Shown: piece after piece, positions 23,356 to 33,446 of the stretch | How positions within the stretch are numbered: the stretch's first letter is position 1 | How the letters are laid out: each line of letters begins with the position of its first letter | DNA from: Peptococcaceae bacterium | GTDB taxonomy: Bacteria; Bacillota; Desulfotomaculia; Desulfotomaculales; Desulfocucumaceae | Assembly: GCA_023512435.1 (NCBI GenBank) | Contig: JAILZP010000005.1 | Span: 1-64,000 of the forward strand | DNA: 64,000 nucleotides | Direction: 5' to 3' | Notes under the pieces: generated by a model | What the model was told of the DNA's origin: nothing | The model's input: only the letters and a program-made list of their open reading frames with translations | The model's database searches: none | Made by a program: the position numbers and the translations under genes

Positions 23356-25590
23356 TTACGTTCCCGGGCCGGGCCCCCCGGTGTTTCCACCGGTGGGCGG
23401 CTGAACAGGCAGCCGGCCGGGCGGGACGCCCCCGCCGCTTCCCGGAGAAGCCGGGGGTGTAATACCCCCCTGCCCGCCTCCGGTATTTGCATCCGTACCG
23501 CTGGTATTCCGGCCCGTACCGCCCTGTCCCGGCGTGGGTGTGCCGCCCTGCCCCGGGGTGCCGCCGGTCCCGCCGCTATTCTGCGGCTGGGTGCGATTCT
23601 GGACCGCCCCCTCCTGCCCTGCGGGCGGACTGGCGCCGCCGCCCTGCCGCACCTGGGGCTGGACCGCGCCCGGCTGGCCCTGCCCCGCGGGAGACGCCGC
23701 CTGGCCGGCACCCGGCGCCTGTTCCTTCCTGATCTCCCCGGCGTCCTCCTTTTTGGCCTGAAAATAGGCATCCAGGATCTTCCTGGCCACGGGACCTCCC
23801 AGGGAGCTTCCCTTGTACCCGTACTCTATGATTACCGAAACCGCCACCTCGGGCTTTTCATAAGGGGCGTAGGCGACATAAAGGGCGTGGGAATTCTGGG
23901 CCTTGTCCCCCACCTCGGCCGTCCCTGTCTTGGCGGCCACGCGGTACGGGGCGCCCCAGAAGGCCGCGGATCCGGTGCCATCCCCCGTGGCCACCTGGCG
24001 CATCCCTTCCCTGACAATGTCGAGGGTTTCCCTGGACACGTTGACTTTCCTGACAACCTCCGGCTTGAAGCTCTTCAGATCGGCGCCGTCGGGACTGACC
24101 ACCTTTTTCACCAGGTGAGGGCGGTAAATTGTGCCCCCGTTGGCAATGGCAGCCACATAGTTGGCCAGTTGAACGGCGGTGAACTTGTTCTCCTGCTGGC
24201 CTATGGCCATATCCATGCTGTCGTACTCACGCCACTCGGACTCCCAGTCGTTTCCGGCCCAGATTTTTTTCTTTAGTTCCCTGGACGCCACCGTGCCCTT
24301 CTCTTCTCCCGGCAGGTCAATCCCGGTAAGCTGGCCCAGGCCGTATTCCGCGGCGTATTTGCCGATCAATTCCGGGCCGGCCATACTGCCGAAATGGTAG
24401 AAGTAGGTGTCGCAGGAGTTCTTGATGGCCCCGACGGCGTCCACAACCCCGTGTCCGCCCGGCTTCCAGTCCTTCTTGTACTTGTAGTAGCCGGGATCCT
24501 GTATGGTGGTCTTGGGATCCACCACCTTGCCCTCCAGCAGGGCGGTCAGGGTGGCCATTTTAAAGGTTGAACCCGGGGTGTAGGGTGTTTGTATGGCGTG
24601 GTTGCGCAGGGCGCCGGCTTTCAGCAGCTCATTGTACTTCCGGGCCTGCAGCGGCTGCGAAAAAATATTCAGGTCGTACGACGGGATGGAGACCATGGCC
24701 AGCACCTCGCCCGTGTTCACGTCAATCACCACGGCGGCCCCGGTGATGGGCGTACCCGGCGGGACCTTGGCAATGCCGTTCCTGGTCTGTTCCACCGCCC
24801 AGGCAACCGCGTCCTGGGCGGCCCTCTGAACCCGGTGGTCAATGGTGGTTACCAGGCTGTTGCCCGGTACCGGCGACTTGAAGCCCAGGTCCCTGACCGG
24901 GTGCCCGTGGGCGTCCACCTCCACCTGCCTGGCCCCGTTCCTGCCGCGCAGGTAGCTCTCGTAAGTGTACTCCAGCCCCGTCTGCCCGAAGGAATCTCCC
25001 ATCTGATAACCTTCATCCCGGTGAGAATTCAGCTGTTCGGCGGTTATCTCCCGGACATATCCCAGCACCTCGCCCAGGAGATCTCCAAAGGGGTAGTACC
25101 GGACCGGTTCCACGTCGATAATCACCCCGGGGAGTTCCATGCGCCGCTCTTCAATTTTGTTTACGGTCTCCTGGGATACGTTCACCGCCACCCGCACCGG
25201 TTCGTACAGGCGCTGGTGGCCTTTGATCTTTTCCTCGATGTCCTGCCGGATCTGCTGGGCCGCCAACCCCTTCAGGCTGACATCTCCTTCCAGCAGACCG
25301 GCCAGGAGATCGACGGTCCGCCCCGAATCCTCCAGCCCCAGGTAAACCAGGGAAACCGTGTAAACAGGCTTGTTTACCACCAGGCGCACGCCGTTCCGGT
25401 CGATAATCTCACCCCTGGGAGCCTGAACCGTGATCAGGCGCTGGTGGTTTTGGGTGGCCAGGGTGCGGTAACGGCCGGCCTCCACGATCTGCATGAAACC
25501 CAGCCTGGTGAGAAGCAGTAAAAAGACAGCGGCCAGCACGCAGGTGAATATCTTCATCTTTTTTTCAACGGCTTTTTTATCCAACTCCAT
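23356..25590 (-). CDS. mrdA: Penicillin-binding protein 2 with long Pro/Gly/Gln-rich tail
   Basis: 744 residues. It has one N-terminal membrane helix (VLAAVFLLLLTRLGFMQ), a dimerisation domain (QAPRGEIIDRNGVRLVVNKP) and a transpeptidase domain with TPGSTFKMAT (active serine), NSCDTYFYHFG and AAKTGTAEV. It cross-links wall peptidoglycan with RodA during elongation. The last roughly 125 residues are low-complexity (GQGGTPTPGQGG type), not usual for PBP2. The ATG at 25590 follows AGGAAGGAC. It lies between mreD and minC. Confidence 0.93.
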   Translation of the reverse strand: MELDKKAVEKKMKIFTCVLAAVFLLLLTRLGFMQIVEAGRYRTLATQNHQRLITVQAPRGEIIDRNGVRLVVNKPVYTVSLVYLGLEDSGRTVDLLAGLLEGDVSLKGLAAQQIRQDIEEKIKGHQRLYEPVRVAVNVSQETVNKIEERRMELPGVIIDVEPVRYYPFGDLLGEVLGYVREITAEQLNSHRDEGYQMGDSFGQTGLEYTYESYLRGRNGARQVEVDAHGHPVRDLGFKSPVPGNSLVTTIDHRVQRAAQDAVAWAVEQTRNGIAKVPPGTPITGAAVVIDVNTGEVLAMVSIPSYDLNIFSQPLQARKYNELLKAGALRNHAIQTPYTPGSTFKMATLTALLEGKVVDPKTTIQDPGYYKYKKDWKPGGHGVVDAVGAIKNSCDTYFYHFGSMAGPELIGKYAAEYGLGQLTGIDLPGEEKGTVASRELKKKIWAGNDWESEWREYDSMDMAIGQQENKFTAVQLANYVAAIANGGTIYRPHLVKKVVSPDGADLKSFKPEVVRKVNVSRETLDIVREGMRQVATGDGTGSAAFWGAPYRVAAKTGTAEVGDKAQNSHALYVAYAPYEKPEVAVSVIIEYGYKGSSLGGPVARKILDAYFQAKKEDAGEIRKEQAPGAGQAASPAGQGQPGAVQPQVRQGGGASPPAGQEGAVQNRTQPQNSGGTGGTPGQGGTPTPGQGGTGRNTSGTDANTGGGQGGITPPASPGSGGGVPPGRLPVQPPTGGNTGGPGPGT

Positions 25591-25634
25591 GTCCTTCCTA
25601 CGAGCGGGGATTGGCGGCTTTCCCGCCTTGAAGT

Positions 25635-25706
25635 ACTGTCGGAATCCAGAATCCAGAAGCCAGAATCCAGAATGAGAAAACCCAGAATGAGGTGTTTTCA
25701 TGCGTC
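25635..25706 (-). repeat. Long dispersed repeat unit containing TTCTGGA heptamers, copy B
   Basis: Reverse-orientation copy of the unit at 16706-16775. It carries the same GCATGAAAACACC head, TTTTCTCATTCTGGATTC body and CGACA end, with one more heptamer (array 25641-25675). It lies just upstream of the PBP2 start. Confidence 0.8.
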
Positions 25707-25763
25707 GCAGGTGGCCAGTTGCGGCCATGAACACTACCTTGAAAATACCTCAATTCCAATTTT

Positions 25764-25797
25764 TATTCTGAATTCTGAGTTCTGAGTCCTGAATTCC
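25764..25797. repeat. Heptamer tandem repeat, TTCTGAG family
   Basis: About four degenerate 7-bp units (ATTCTGA, ATTCTGA, GTTCTGA, GTCCTGA) between mreD and PBP2. The same family recurs at 60554-60586. Confidence 0.75.
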
Positions 25798-25819
25798 CAC
25801 AGTCGATAGTGACAGTCAT

Positions 25820-26320
25820 TCAGATCTTATCAGTGTACAGCAGTCCCTTGTTGTTGGACCGTAAAAACCTGCGGTAGAACAGCAGGGCCAACAGGGCGGT
25901 GTAGGCGGCCGTTGGCATGATAACGTTAAAGAAGGCCACCCCGGGGGCAATATAAACCTCCATCATGGAAAGGAGGATGTAATTTATCAGCTGGGCCGTA
26001 AATGAAGAAACCCAGACCAGGAAGGCAACGATCAGGGAACTTTCCTTGTAAAGCCTGGATTCGGTCAGACCTGCCAGGTAGCCCGCGGCCATCATGGAAA
26101 GAGCGTTCATCCCTATATAGCTGCCCACCGCCAGGTCCTCGAAAAGGCCGCCTAAAAACCCGATCAGGGCGCCTTCCCTGGATCCTCTTAAAAATGCATC
26201 GAAAGTAACAATGATCAGCACAAGGTCAGGTTTAACACCCCAGATGGAAATAAAATTAAGCAGGGTTACCTGGATCAACAGGGCTATGATGATCATCAAA
26301 ACCAGAATGTAAAATCTCAC
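25820..26320 (-). CDS. mreD: Rod shape-determining protein MreD
   Basis: 166 residues with about five membrane helices (LVLMIIIALLIQVTLLNFI at the start). The length and the position directly after mreC identify MreD, an elongasome membrane protein. It starts with GTG and overlaps the mreC stop by 4 bp, showing coupling. Confidence 0.9.
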   Translation of the reverse strand: MRFYILVLMIIIALLIQVTLLNFISIWGVKPDLVLIIVTFDAFLRGSREGALIGFLGGLFEDLAVGSYIGMNALSMMAAGYLAGLTESRLYKESSLIVAFLVWVSSFTAQLINYILLSMMEVYIAPGVAFFNVIMPTAAYTALLALLFYRRFLRSNNKGLLYTDKI

Positions 26321-27273
26321 CGTCCAGCCACTCCATACCGCTCATTGGCCCTGATTGCTCCCGGTGATCGCCCTCTCAGGTCGGTTTTACCCTCCCCCCA
26401 GGGATAAGGCAGTTGGGCTGTCTTGGCCTCCCCCTGGGGTGAACGGGTCCCGGTAATAACCATGACTTCCTCCAGCCGGTTGAAATCCACAAAAGGGAGA
26501 ATCATCGCGCTCATGAACAAACCCGAGGGCTCCCGGTCGGCCTCCATAACCTGCCCTACGGGAATGCCTTTCGGGTACAAGCTTCCAAAGCCGGAGGTGA
26601 CCACCACCTGCCCCTTGTTTACCTGGGTTCCGATGGGAACATGCACCATCCTTACCCTGCCCGGGGAACTGGCCACCCCCTCCACCATGCCCGGGGCCCT
26701 GTTTTCCTGGATCAGCGCGGCCACTCCGCTGCGGGGATCGGTGATCAGGAGCACCTCGGCGGTATGTGATGATACCGATGTAATCCTGCCTATCAGGCCC
26801 TGGTCGTTCACAACCACCATGTTGGGCTTGAGGCCGTCGCCGGCACCCTTGTTTATGGTGATTATACCGAACCAGTTGCCCGGCTCCCGGCCGATAACGG
26901 AGGCCGCGGCAAGGTCGTATCCCATTACCGGGGCTACAACGGTCTTAAAATCCAGGAGCTTTTTTAACCTCTCGTTCTCGGACTGAAGCTCCCCGTACTG
27001 CCTCAGACGTCCCTCCAGTTCGGTGATTCTCTTTCTCATCAACTGGTTTTCGTCAGCCATGTTGACAAGTGCAAAAGGAAAGGACACCAGCCCTCTTAAG
27101 CGGTGCCCCAGGTTCATAACCAGACCCTGAACAGGGGCGAACAGGTCTTTGAGCGCGGTTTCCATCGGGGAAACGCCGATCCGGCCAAACCTGGTGTAGT
27201 TCATCAATGTAAGCATGAAAATAACCAGTACACCCAAAAGGACGATCTTTCTGGTGTTGTTTCTGCCAATCAC
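26317..27273 (-). CDS. mreC: Rod shape-determining protein MreC
   Basis: 318 residues: an N-terminal membrane helix (IVLLGVLVIFMLTLMNY), a coiled coil near residues 70-105 (MRKRITELEGRLRQYGELQ) and two beta-barrel domains with VTSGFGSLYPKGIPVG. MreC links MreB filaments to the wall synthesis enzymes. The GTG start follows GGGGTG. It lies between mreB and mreD. Confidence 0.94.
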   Translation of the reverse strand: MIGRNNTRKIVLLGVLVIFMLTLMNYTRFGRIGVSPMETALKDLFAPVQGLVMNLGHRLRGLVSFPFALVNMADENQLMRKRITELEGRLRQYGELQSENERLKKLLDFKTVVAPVMGYDLAAASVIGREPGNWFGIITINKGAGDGLKPNMVVVNDQGLIGRITSVSSHTAEVLLITDPRSGVAALIQENRAPGMVEGVASSPGRVRMVHVPIGTQVNKGQVVVTSGFGSLYPKGIPVGQVMEADREPSGLFMSAMILPFVDFNRLEEVMVITGTRSPQGEAKTAQLPYPWGEGKTDLRGRSPGAIRANERYGVAGR

Positions 27274-27394
27274 AACATCACCCCGGGCAGGCCGCGGTTC
27301 CGTCCGGCCTTAAGCCTGCCATGTTTGACCTTAACCTGGACCGCTTATAAATATTTTATATCCGGATGTTCATCAAATCACCAGGAAATTGTTT

Positions 27395-29194
<1,800 letters not shown>

Positions 29195-29281
29195 ATTAAC
29201 AACCTTTTACCTTTACCCGAATATGATATACGCACCGGCCACCCGGAAATGAGGTTGGAAAAATTAACCTTCGGCCTCTAG

Positions 29282-29309
29282 CTCCCAGCTGCTAGTCGCT
29301 AGCAGCTCG
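29282..29309. repeat. Heptamer tandem repeat, AGCTGCT family
   Basis: About four degenerate units of AGCTGCT between radC and maf. Longer arrays of the same family are at 41603 and 49228. Confidence 0.7.
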
Positions 29310-29312
29310 ACC

Positions 29313-29915
29313 CTATTTGCATGCCCCTGAGTTAATACTTAACACGTCCACCCCGAATTCCTTCAGCACCCGGGCCAGCCTGGCCAGCGGCAGTCCGACC
29401 ACGTTGGAATAACAACCCTCGATGCGGGATACAAAAACCGCCCCCAGGCCCTGGACTGCATACCCGCCGGCCTTGTCCATGGGCTCCCCGGTATCGACGT
29501 ACATTTCAAGCTCATCCTTAGCGGCGGGCCTGAAAAAAACCCTGGTGCGCTCGTGAGACACGTGAACTGCCCCGGTTTCAACGTCGATAACGGCCAAGCC
29601 GGAGTATACGCTGTGATCGTCTCCCTGCAGACAGGCCAGCATCTCCAGGGCTTCCTTCCTGCTTCCCGGTTTTCCGAGAACCCGGTCCCGCCAGACCACA
29701 ACCGTATCCGATCCTATTACCAGCCCCCGGTCCAGCTCCACGGCCACTTTCCGGGCCTTTTTCTCGGCAAGCACTTCCACCATCCTGCCGGGAGGCAGAG
29801 GTCCGGCAATGTTTTCGTCAACGCTTCTGACCACCACAGTGAAGGGCAGACCCAGCTGTTCCAGCAGCTCCCTCCGCCTGGGGGAAGCCGAGGCCAGGTA
29901 TATTGGCGGCAACAA
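29313..29915 (-). CDS. maf: Maf family nucleotide pyrophosphatase
   Basis: 200 residues. YLASASPRRRELLEQLG is the family signature, followed by LVIGSDTVVVWRDRVLGKP and the conserved DKAGGYAVQGLGAVFVSRIEG. Maf proteins hydrolyse non-canonical or excess nucleoside triphosphates to monophosphates. It starts with TTG after GGGGG. Confidence 0.95.
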   Translation of the reverse strand: MLPPIYLASASPRRRELLEQLGLPFTVVVRSVDENIAGPLPPGRMVEVLAEKKARKVAVELDRGLVIGSDTVVVWRDRVLGKPGSRKEALEMLACLQGDDHSVYSGLAVIDVETGAVHVSHERTRVFFRPAAKDELEMYVDTGEPMDKAGGYAVQGLGAVFVSRIEGCYSNVVGLPLARLARVLKEFGVDVLSINSGACK

Positions 29916-29931
29916 ATCAACCCCCTATTAT

Positions 29932-29960
29932 AGGAGACAGAATACAGGAGGCAGGAGTAT
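29932..29960. repeat. Heptamer tandem repeat, AGGAGAC family
   Basis: Units AGGAGAC, AGAATAC, AGGAGGC and AGGAGTA between DUF4321 and maf. A reverse-complement-like partner array TCTCCTG lies at 30022-30050, so the two could pair in RNA. Confidence 0.65.
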
Positions 29961-30021
29961 AAAAACATATGGTTTATTGCTGGTCAAAAATGAAATTACC
30001 CTCACCCGACCTTGCCCGTTC

Positions 30022-30050
30022 GCTCCTGTCTCCTGTCCACTGTCTCCTGC
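30022..30050. repeat. Heptamer tandem repeat, TCTCCTG family
   Basis: Units TCTCCTG, TCCACTG and TCTCCTG in the same intergenic gap as, and roughly complementary to, the array at 29932-29960. Confidence 0.65.
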
Positions 30051-30055
30051 ATTCT

Positions 30056-30310
30056 CTACAATTTCCTGTACACCCAGTACCCGATAATCAGGCCCAGGGC
30101 CGTAAGAACCCCCAGCCCCATTCTAAAGCCCAGGGTCAGGGTCATGAAACGCAGGTCCAGGGTGACAGGATCAAAACCTATTCTGGCCGCTGACTTCAAA
30201 AAAGGAACATGCGGCCCCAGCGCGTCGGTTGCAGCGCTTCCCGCCAACCCCCCGATCAGGAGCAGGGCGGCCAGGATCCAAAAATTTTTGGCGCTTTTGT
30301 AAGAAGGCAT
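30056..30310 (-). CDS. DUF4321 domain small membrane protein
   Basis: 84 residues with two membrane helices (FWILAALLLIGGLAGSA and GLGVLTALGLIIGYWVY). The conserved middle region (LKSAARIGFDPVTLDLRFMTLTLG) matches DUF4321, a clostridial family of unknown role usually found beside maf/radC. The ATG at 30310 is favoured by upstream GGTGATGTG. Confidence 0.8.
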   Translation of the reverse strand: MPSYKSAKNFWILAALLLIGGLAGSAATDALGPHVPFLKSAARIGFDPVTLDLRFMTLTLGFRMGLGVLTALGLIIGYWVYRKL

Positions 30311-30471
30311 CACATCACCCATCCGGGAAAAGTATTTTTTGGAACCAAGCCTTTAATTATCCTATTTAGTTTACCATTTACAAATCCTTTATGACAAGAT
30401 TTCCGACGAAAAGGCAATTTTTGCCTGTCAGCGGTGAAACCCGGCTTAACCCCGCAAAAAAGGCCCCGCGT

Positions 30472-31323
30472 TCACCGGGCCGTGGCAAAAGTGATTTTTT
30501 CCCCGTCGGTGGTGAAAACTATCGTTCCCTTCTCGTCCGTCCTCAATATACGTGCACCGGTTTTTTTCAGTTTATCAAGGGTAACCCCGTGCGGGTATTG
30601 ATACTCGTTGTCCGCCGCCAGGCTGATAACCGCGTATCTGGGGGCAACCGCCTTCAGGAAGGGGGTGGAGGTTGACGTCCTGCTGCCGTGGTGGCCGACC
30701 TTGAGAACATCGGCCTTGAGACCGGCGGCGCCGGCGGCCAGCATTTCCGCTTCCGACTGCTCCTCGGCGTCACCGGCTAAAAGAAAGCTTACCCGCCCGT
30801 ACGTGATTTTAATCACCGCCGAGTAGTTGTTCAGGGACTCGTATTGAGTCCCGCGGGGAGCCACAATATCCACCGAGATGCTGCCGGATTTCAGTATGCT
30901 GACCCCGGCCCTGGCCGTGGTTATGGTAAGCCCCCTGTCTTTCACGGTCTCCAGAACGTCCCGGAACGTCCTGGTATTGGTGGTGACCCTGGGCATAAAA
31001 ACCTCACCGGCCGGGAATGTTTTTAATACCACATCAAGGGACCCGATATGATCTTCGTGGGGATGGGTGCCCACCACAAAGTCAAGCTTTTTTACCCCGG
31101 CCTTTTTCAGGTAGCCGACTATAACTCCGGCGCTGTCGTTCTTACCGGCATCCACCAGCATGTTTCGCCCGTCCGGGAACTGGACCAGGATGCAGTCTCC
31201 CTGCCCGACGTCCAGGAAGTGAACCTTCAGGTTGCCCTCCCCTTCCGGCAGGATTTCCGGCCTGTCCCCGGCGCAGCCGGCCAGAAGAGCTGCAGCAAAA
31301 ATGAAGGCAAGCAGTTTCTTCAT
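30472..31323 (-). CDS. Secreted/lipoprotein ComEC-type metallo-beta-lactamase-fold hydrolase
   Basis: 283 residues. A signal peptide with a lipobox (FAAALLAGC) indicates anchoring to the outer face of the membrane. KVHFLDVGQGDCILVQ, VGTHPHEDHIG and DVLKVGHHGSRTST are the metal-binding motifs of ComEC/Rec2-like hydrolases. Proposed substrates are nucleic acids or phosphodiesters, but none can be assigned. It is followed by a conserved partner, DUF3006, encoded just upstream. Confidence 0.88.
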   Translation of the reverse strand: MKKLLAFIFAAALLAGCAGDRPEILPEGEGNLKVHFLDVGQGDCILVQFPDGRNMLVDAGKNDSAGVIVGYLKKAGVKKLDFVVGTHPHEDHIGSLDVVLKTFPAGEVFMPRVTTNTRTFRDVLETVKDRGLTITTARAGVSILKSGSISVDIVAPRGTQYESLNNYSAVIKITYGRVSFLLAGDAEEQSEAEMLAAGAAGLKADVLKVGHHGSRTSTSTPFLKAVAPRYAVISLAADNEYQYPHGVTLDKLKKTGARILRTDEKGTIVFTTDGEKITFATAR

Positions 31324-31331
31324 CCCGGACC

Positions 31332-31532
31332 TCAGTCCTTGAACAATTCATCGGCCAGGGCCCTGACTTCCCTCTTCAGGCCGGCGGTGGCCCCGGCGTC
31401 AACGGTTACGCTTATGACCACAACGTCTCCCTCCGCGGCCTCCGGCGGGACCAAAACCCGGGGCAGGTTAAAAGTTTTCCCGTCATGCTCAATCACAGCC
31501 CAGTCGTTTTCAAAGCGGTCCACAATGAACAC
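31332..31532 (-). CDS. DUF3006 domain protein
   Basis: 66 residues, starting GTG after GAGGAGGTG. FIVDRFENDWAVIEHDGKTFNLPR is characteristic of DUF3006, a small family nearly always encoded next to a ComEC-type metallohydrolase, as here (8 bp gap). The function is unknown. A longer in-frame ORF upstream is not supported. Confidence 0.85.
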   Translation of the reverse strand: MFIVDRFENDWAVIEHDGKTFNLPRVLVPPEAAEGDVVVISVTVDAGATAGLKREVRALADELFKD

Positions 31533-31674
31533 GGGCGCACCTCCTCGGTTATCACGAACCTTTCGTTTATTGATTATATCACGAAGAACCTTTTTCAAAC
31601 AGCCGGAGCCCTGTCCCCCGCCGGGAGGCAGGAAGCAGGGCTCCCGCACGCTCGCTTTTCTTCCACCCTTATTC

Positions 31675-33090
31675 TTACAGCCTGGGACCCGCTGCGGCCC
31701 GCCCGGCCTCCTTCGCTCCCCCTTCCAGGCGCTTGGTCAGCGGCGCCAGGGCCAGGAAGATGATGACAGCGGCGGCCAGCGTGCCCAGGAGGGACACTGC
31801 GCCGGGGAAGTAGAGCCAGAAGAGGAGGTAGGCCATGGACACCACGATGGACATGATCATGAGGGGAAAGGCCACCTTCATAAAACCTATGAAGCTGATG
31901 TGAGTACCCCTCTTTTCCGCCATCCCGATAACCACCACATTGGCCGAAGCGCCGATGACGGTGCCGTTGCCGCCCAGGCAGGCGCCCAGGGACAGGGACC
32001 ACCATAGGAAGTTGAGGTTTTCGATTCCCCCCAGCCTGCCCATGTCCTGAATCAGCGGGATCATGGTGGCCACGAAGGGGATGTTGTCCACGAAGGCCGA
32101 AGCGATGGCGGAGATCCACAGGATCAGGATCCCGGTGGAAACCACCTCCCCGCCGGTAATCTTAAGCGAGAACCTGGCCACCGCTTCAATCACCCCCACG
32201 TGCTCCAGCGCCCCGACAATAATGAACAGCCCGACGAAGAAGAATATTACCGGCCACTCCACCGCGTGCAGGGCGTGCTCCGGGTCCTCCCTGGTAATCA
32301 GGAGCAGGAGGCTGGCGCCGCTCAGGGCGATCACCGAGGACTCCAGGTGGACGAACTGGTGCAGGACAAAGCCGGATATGGTCAGAAAAAGAATGATCAG
32401 GCATTTCCTGAGCAGCGCCGGGTCCTTTATCTCGTCGTTTTCATTTAAGTCCATGATGCTTTTCTGCAAAGCGGGGTCGGCCACCAGCTGTTTCCTGTAA
32501 ATAATCCTGAGCAGGAATACGGTCAGGATGTATACGACCGCGATGACCGGCGTCAGGTTGATCACGAAGTCCATGAACCCCAGCTTGGTGGCGCTGCCGA
32601 TCATGATGTTGGGCGGGTCCCCGATGAGGGTGGCCGTGCCCCCTATGTTCGAGGTCAAAATCTCGACGATGAGAAAGGGCAGGGGGCTGATCCTCAGTTT
32701 TTGGGCGATGGCAAAGGTCACCGGAACAATCAGGAGAACCGTGGTAACGTTGTCCAGAAACGCCGAAAGCACCGCCGTCACCAGGCCCAGGGCGGCCATT
32801 ATCTTCAGGGGGTGCCCGCCCGACCTTTTGGCGGCCTTGATGGCCAGGTACTCGAAGACGCCGGTCTGCCTTGTCACCCCCACGATGATCATCATTCCCA
32901 CCAGCAGGCCGATGGTGTTGAAGTCTATGGCCTCGACGGCCTGCTCCGGGGTCATGATCTTGAAAAGGGCGATCAGGGCGGCCCCAACCAGGGCCACCAC
33001 CGCCCGGTGGACTTTTTCGGAGACGATCACCGCGTAAGAAATCAAAAACACCGCGGTGGCAAAAATTACCTGATGCTGTTCAGACAACAA
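31675..33090 (-). CDS. ArsB/NhaD-type (IT superfamily) ion transporter
   Basis: About 471 residues with 11-12 membrane helices in two related halves. The conserved ILTSNIGGTATLIGDPPNIMIG and GACLGGNGTVIGASANVV loops mark the ArsB/NhaD/SLC13 group. Members export arsenite, exchange Na+/H+ or carry dicarboxylates; no arsenic genes are nearby, so I do not assign arsenite. TTG start(s) near 33087-33090 follow AAGGAGG. Confidence 0.85.
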   Translation of the reverse strand: MLSEQHQVIFATAVFLISYAVIVSEKVHRAVVALVGAALIALFKIMTPEQAVEAIDFNTIGLLVGMMIIVGVTRQTGVFEYLAIKAAKRSGGHPLKIMAALGLVTAVLSAFLDNVTTVLLIVPVTFAIAQKLRISPLPFLIVEILTSNIGGTATLIGDPPNIMIGSATKLGFMDFVINLTPVIAVVYILTVFLLRIIYRKQLVADPALQKSIMDLNENDEIKDPALLRKCLIILFLTISGFVLHQFVHLESSVIALSGASLLLLITREDPEHALHAVEWPVIFFFVGLFIIVGALEHVGVIEAVARFSLKITGGEVVSTGILILWISAIASAFVDNIPFVATMIPLIQDMGRLGGIENLNFLWWSLSLGACLGGNGTVIGASANVVVIGMAEKRGTHISFIGFMKVAFPLMIMSIVVSMAYLLFWLYFPGAVSLLGTLAAAVIIFLALAPLTKRLEGGAKEAGRAAAGPRL

Positions 33091-33239
33091 TCCGCCCCTC
33101 CTTGCCAATTATTTCAAGTATGGAAAACTTTCCGGGCACTTTAATCTCCTCCCACCCCCGCTCATTTTTACAAAATATAAGGTCGACGACCTCACCACCG
33201 GGACCCTGTTAAAATTTTTCTGTTTCCCGTTTTTTCAAC

Positions 33240-33274
33240 AAAAAAGGGGCAAGGTCACAGCGACCACCCACCCC
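33240..33274 (-). terminator. Terminator of candidate small RNA
   Basis: On the minus strand an outer GGGG/CCCC helix (33271-33274 with 33246-33249) and inner GGTC/GACC helix, followed by six T residues. It ends a roughly 100-nt region between spoVD and the transporter. Confidence 0.65.
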
Positions 33275-33341
33275 GGTAAGTCAAGGTCCTTGAAACCCCT
33301 TGTCCCGCAAAGGGCCAACACGATAGTGCTTTATTTTACTA
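33240..33341 (-). ncRNA. Candidate small RNA, about 100 nt
   Basis: The 338-bp gap between the transporter and spoVD genes holds a promoter (33348-33376) and a terminator (33240-33274) on the minus strand, about 100 nt apart, with no ORF and no ribosome site. It includes the palindrome CAAGGTCCTTG. It could also be the worn end of an insertion sequence. No known RNA family was recognised. Confidence 0.45.
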
Positions 33342-33347
33342 ACCCTT

Positions 33348-33376
33348 ATTATAACCGATTATTACCTTCACATCAA
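33348..33376 (-). promoter_or_regulatory. Promoter of candidate small RNA
   Basis: TTGATG, a 17-bp spacer, then a perfect TATAAT on the minus strand. Confidence 0.6.
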
Positions 33377-33446
33377 TATTGTAGGGACAAAAACACCCCG
33401 GAGCCGCCGGAAAGCGGCACCGTCCGCAGGGAGCCGGCTCTCCTTG

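Noticed and set aside
24589-25521. 310-codon plus-strand open frame
   Set aside because: Antisense shadow of PBP2.
25591-25734. Longer N-terminus for PBP2 (start at 25734)
   Set aside because: The added residues are a translation of the heptamer repeat unit, and AGGAAGGAC supports the start at 25590.
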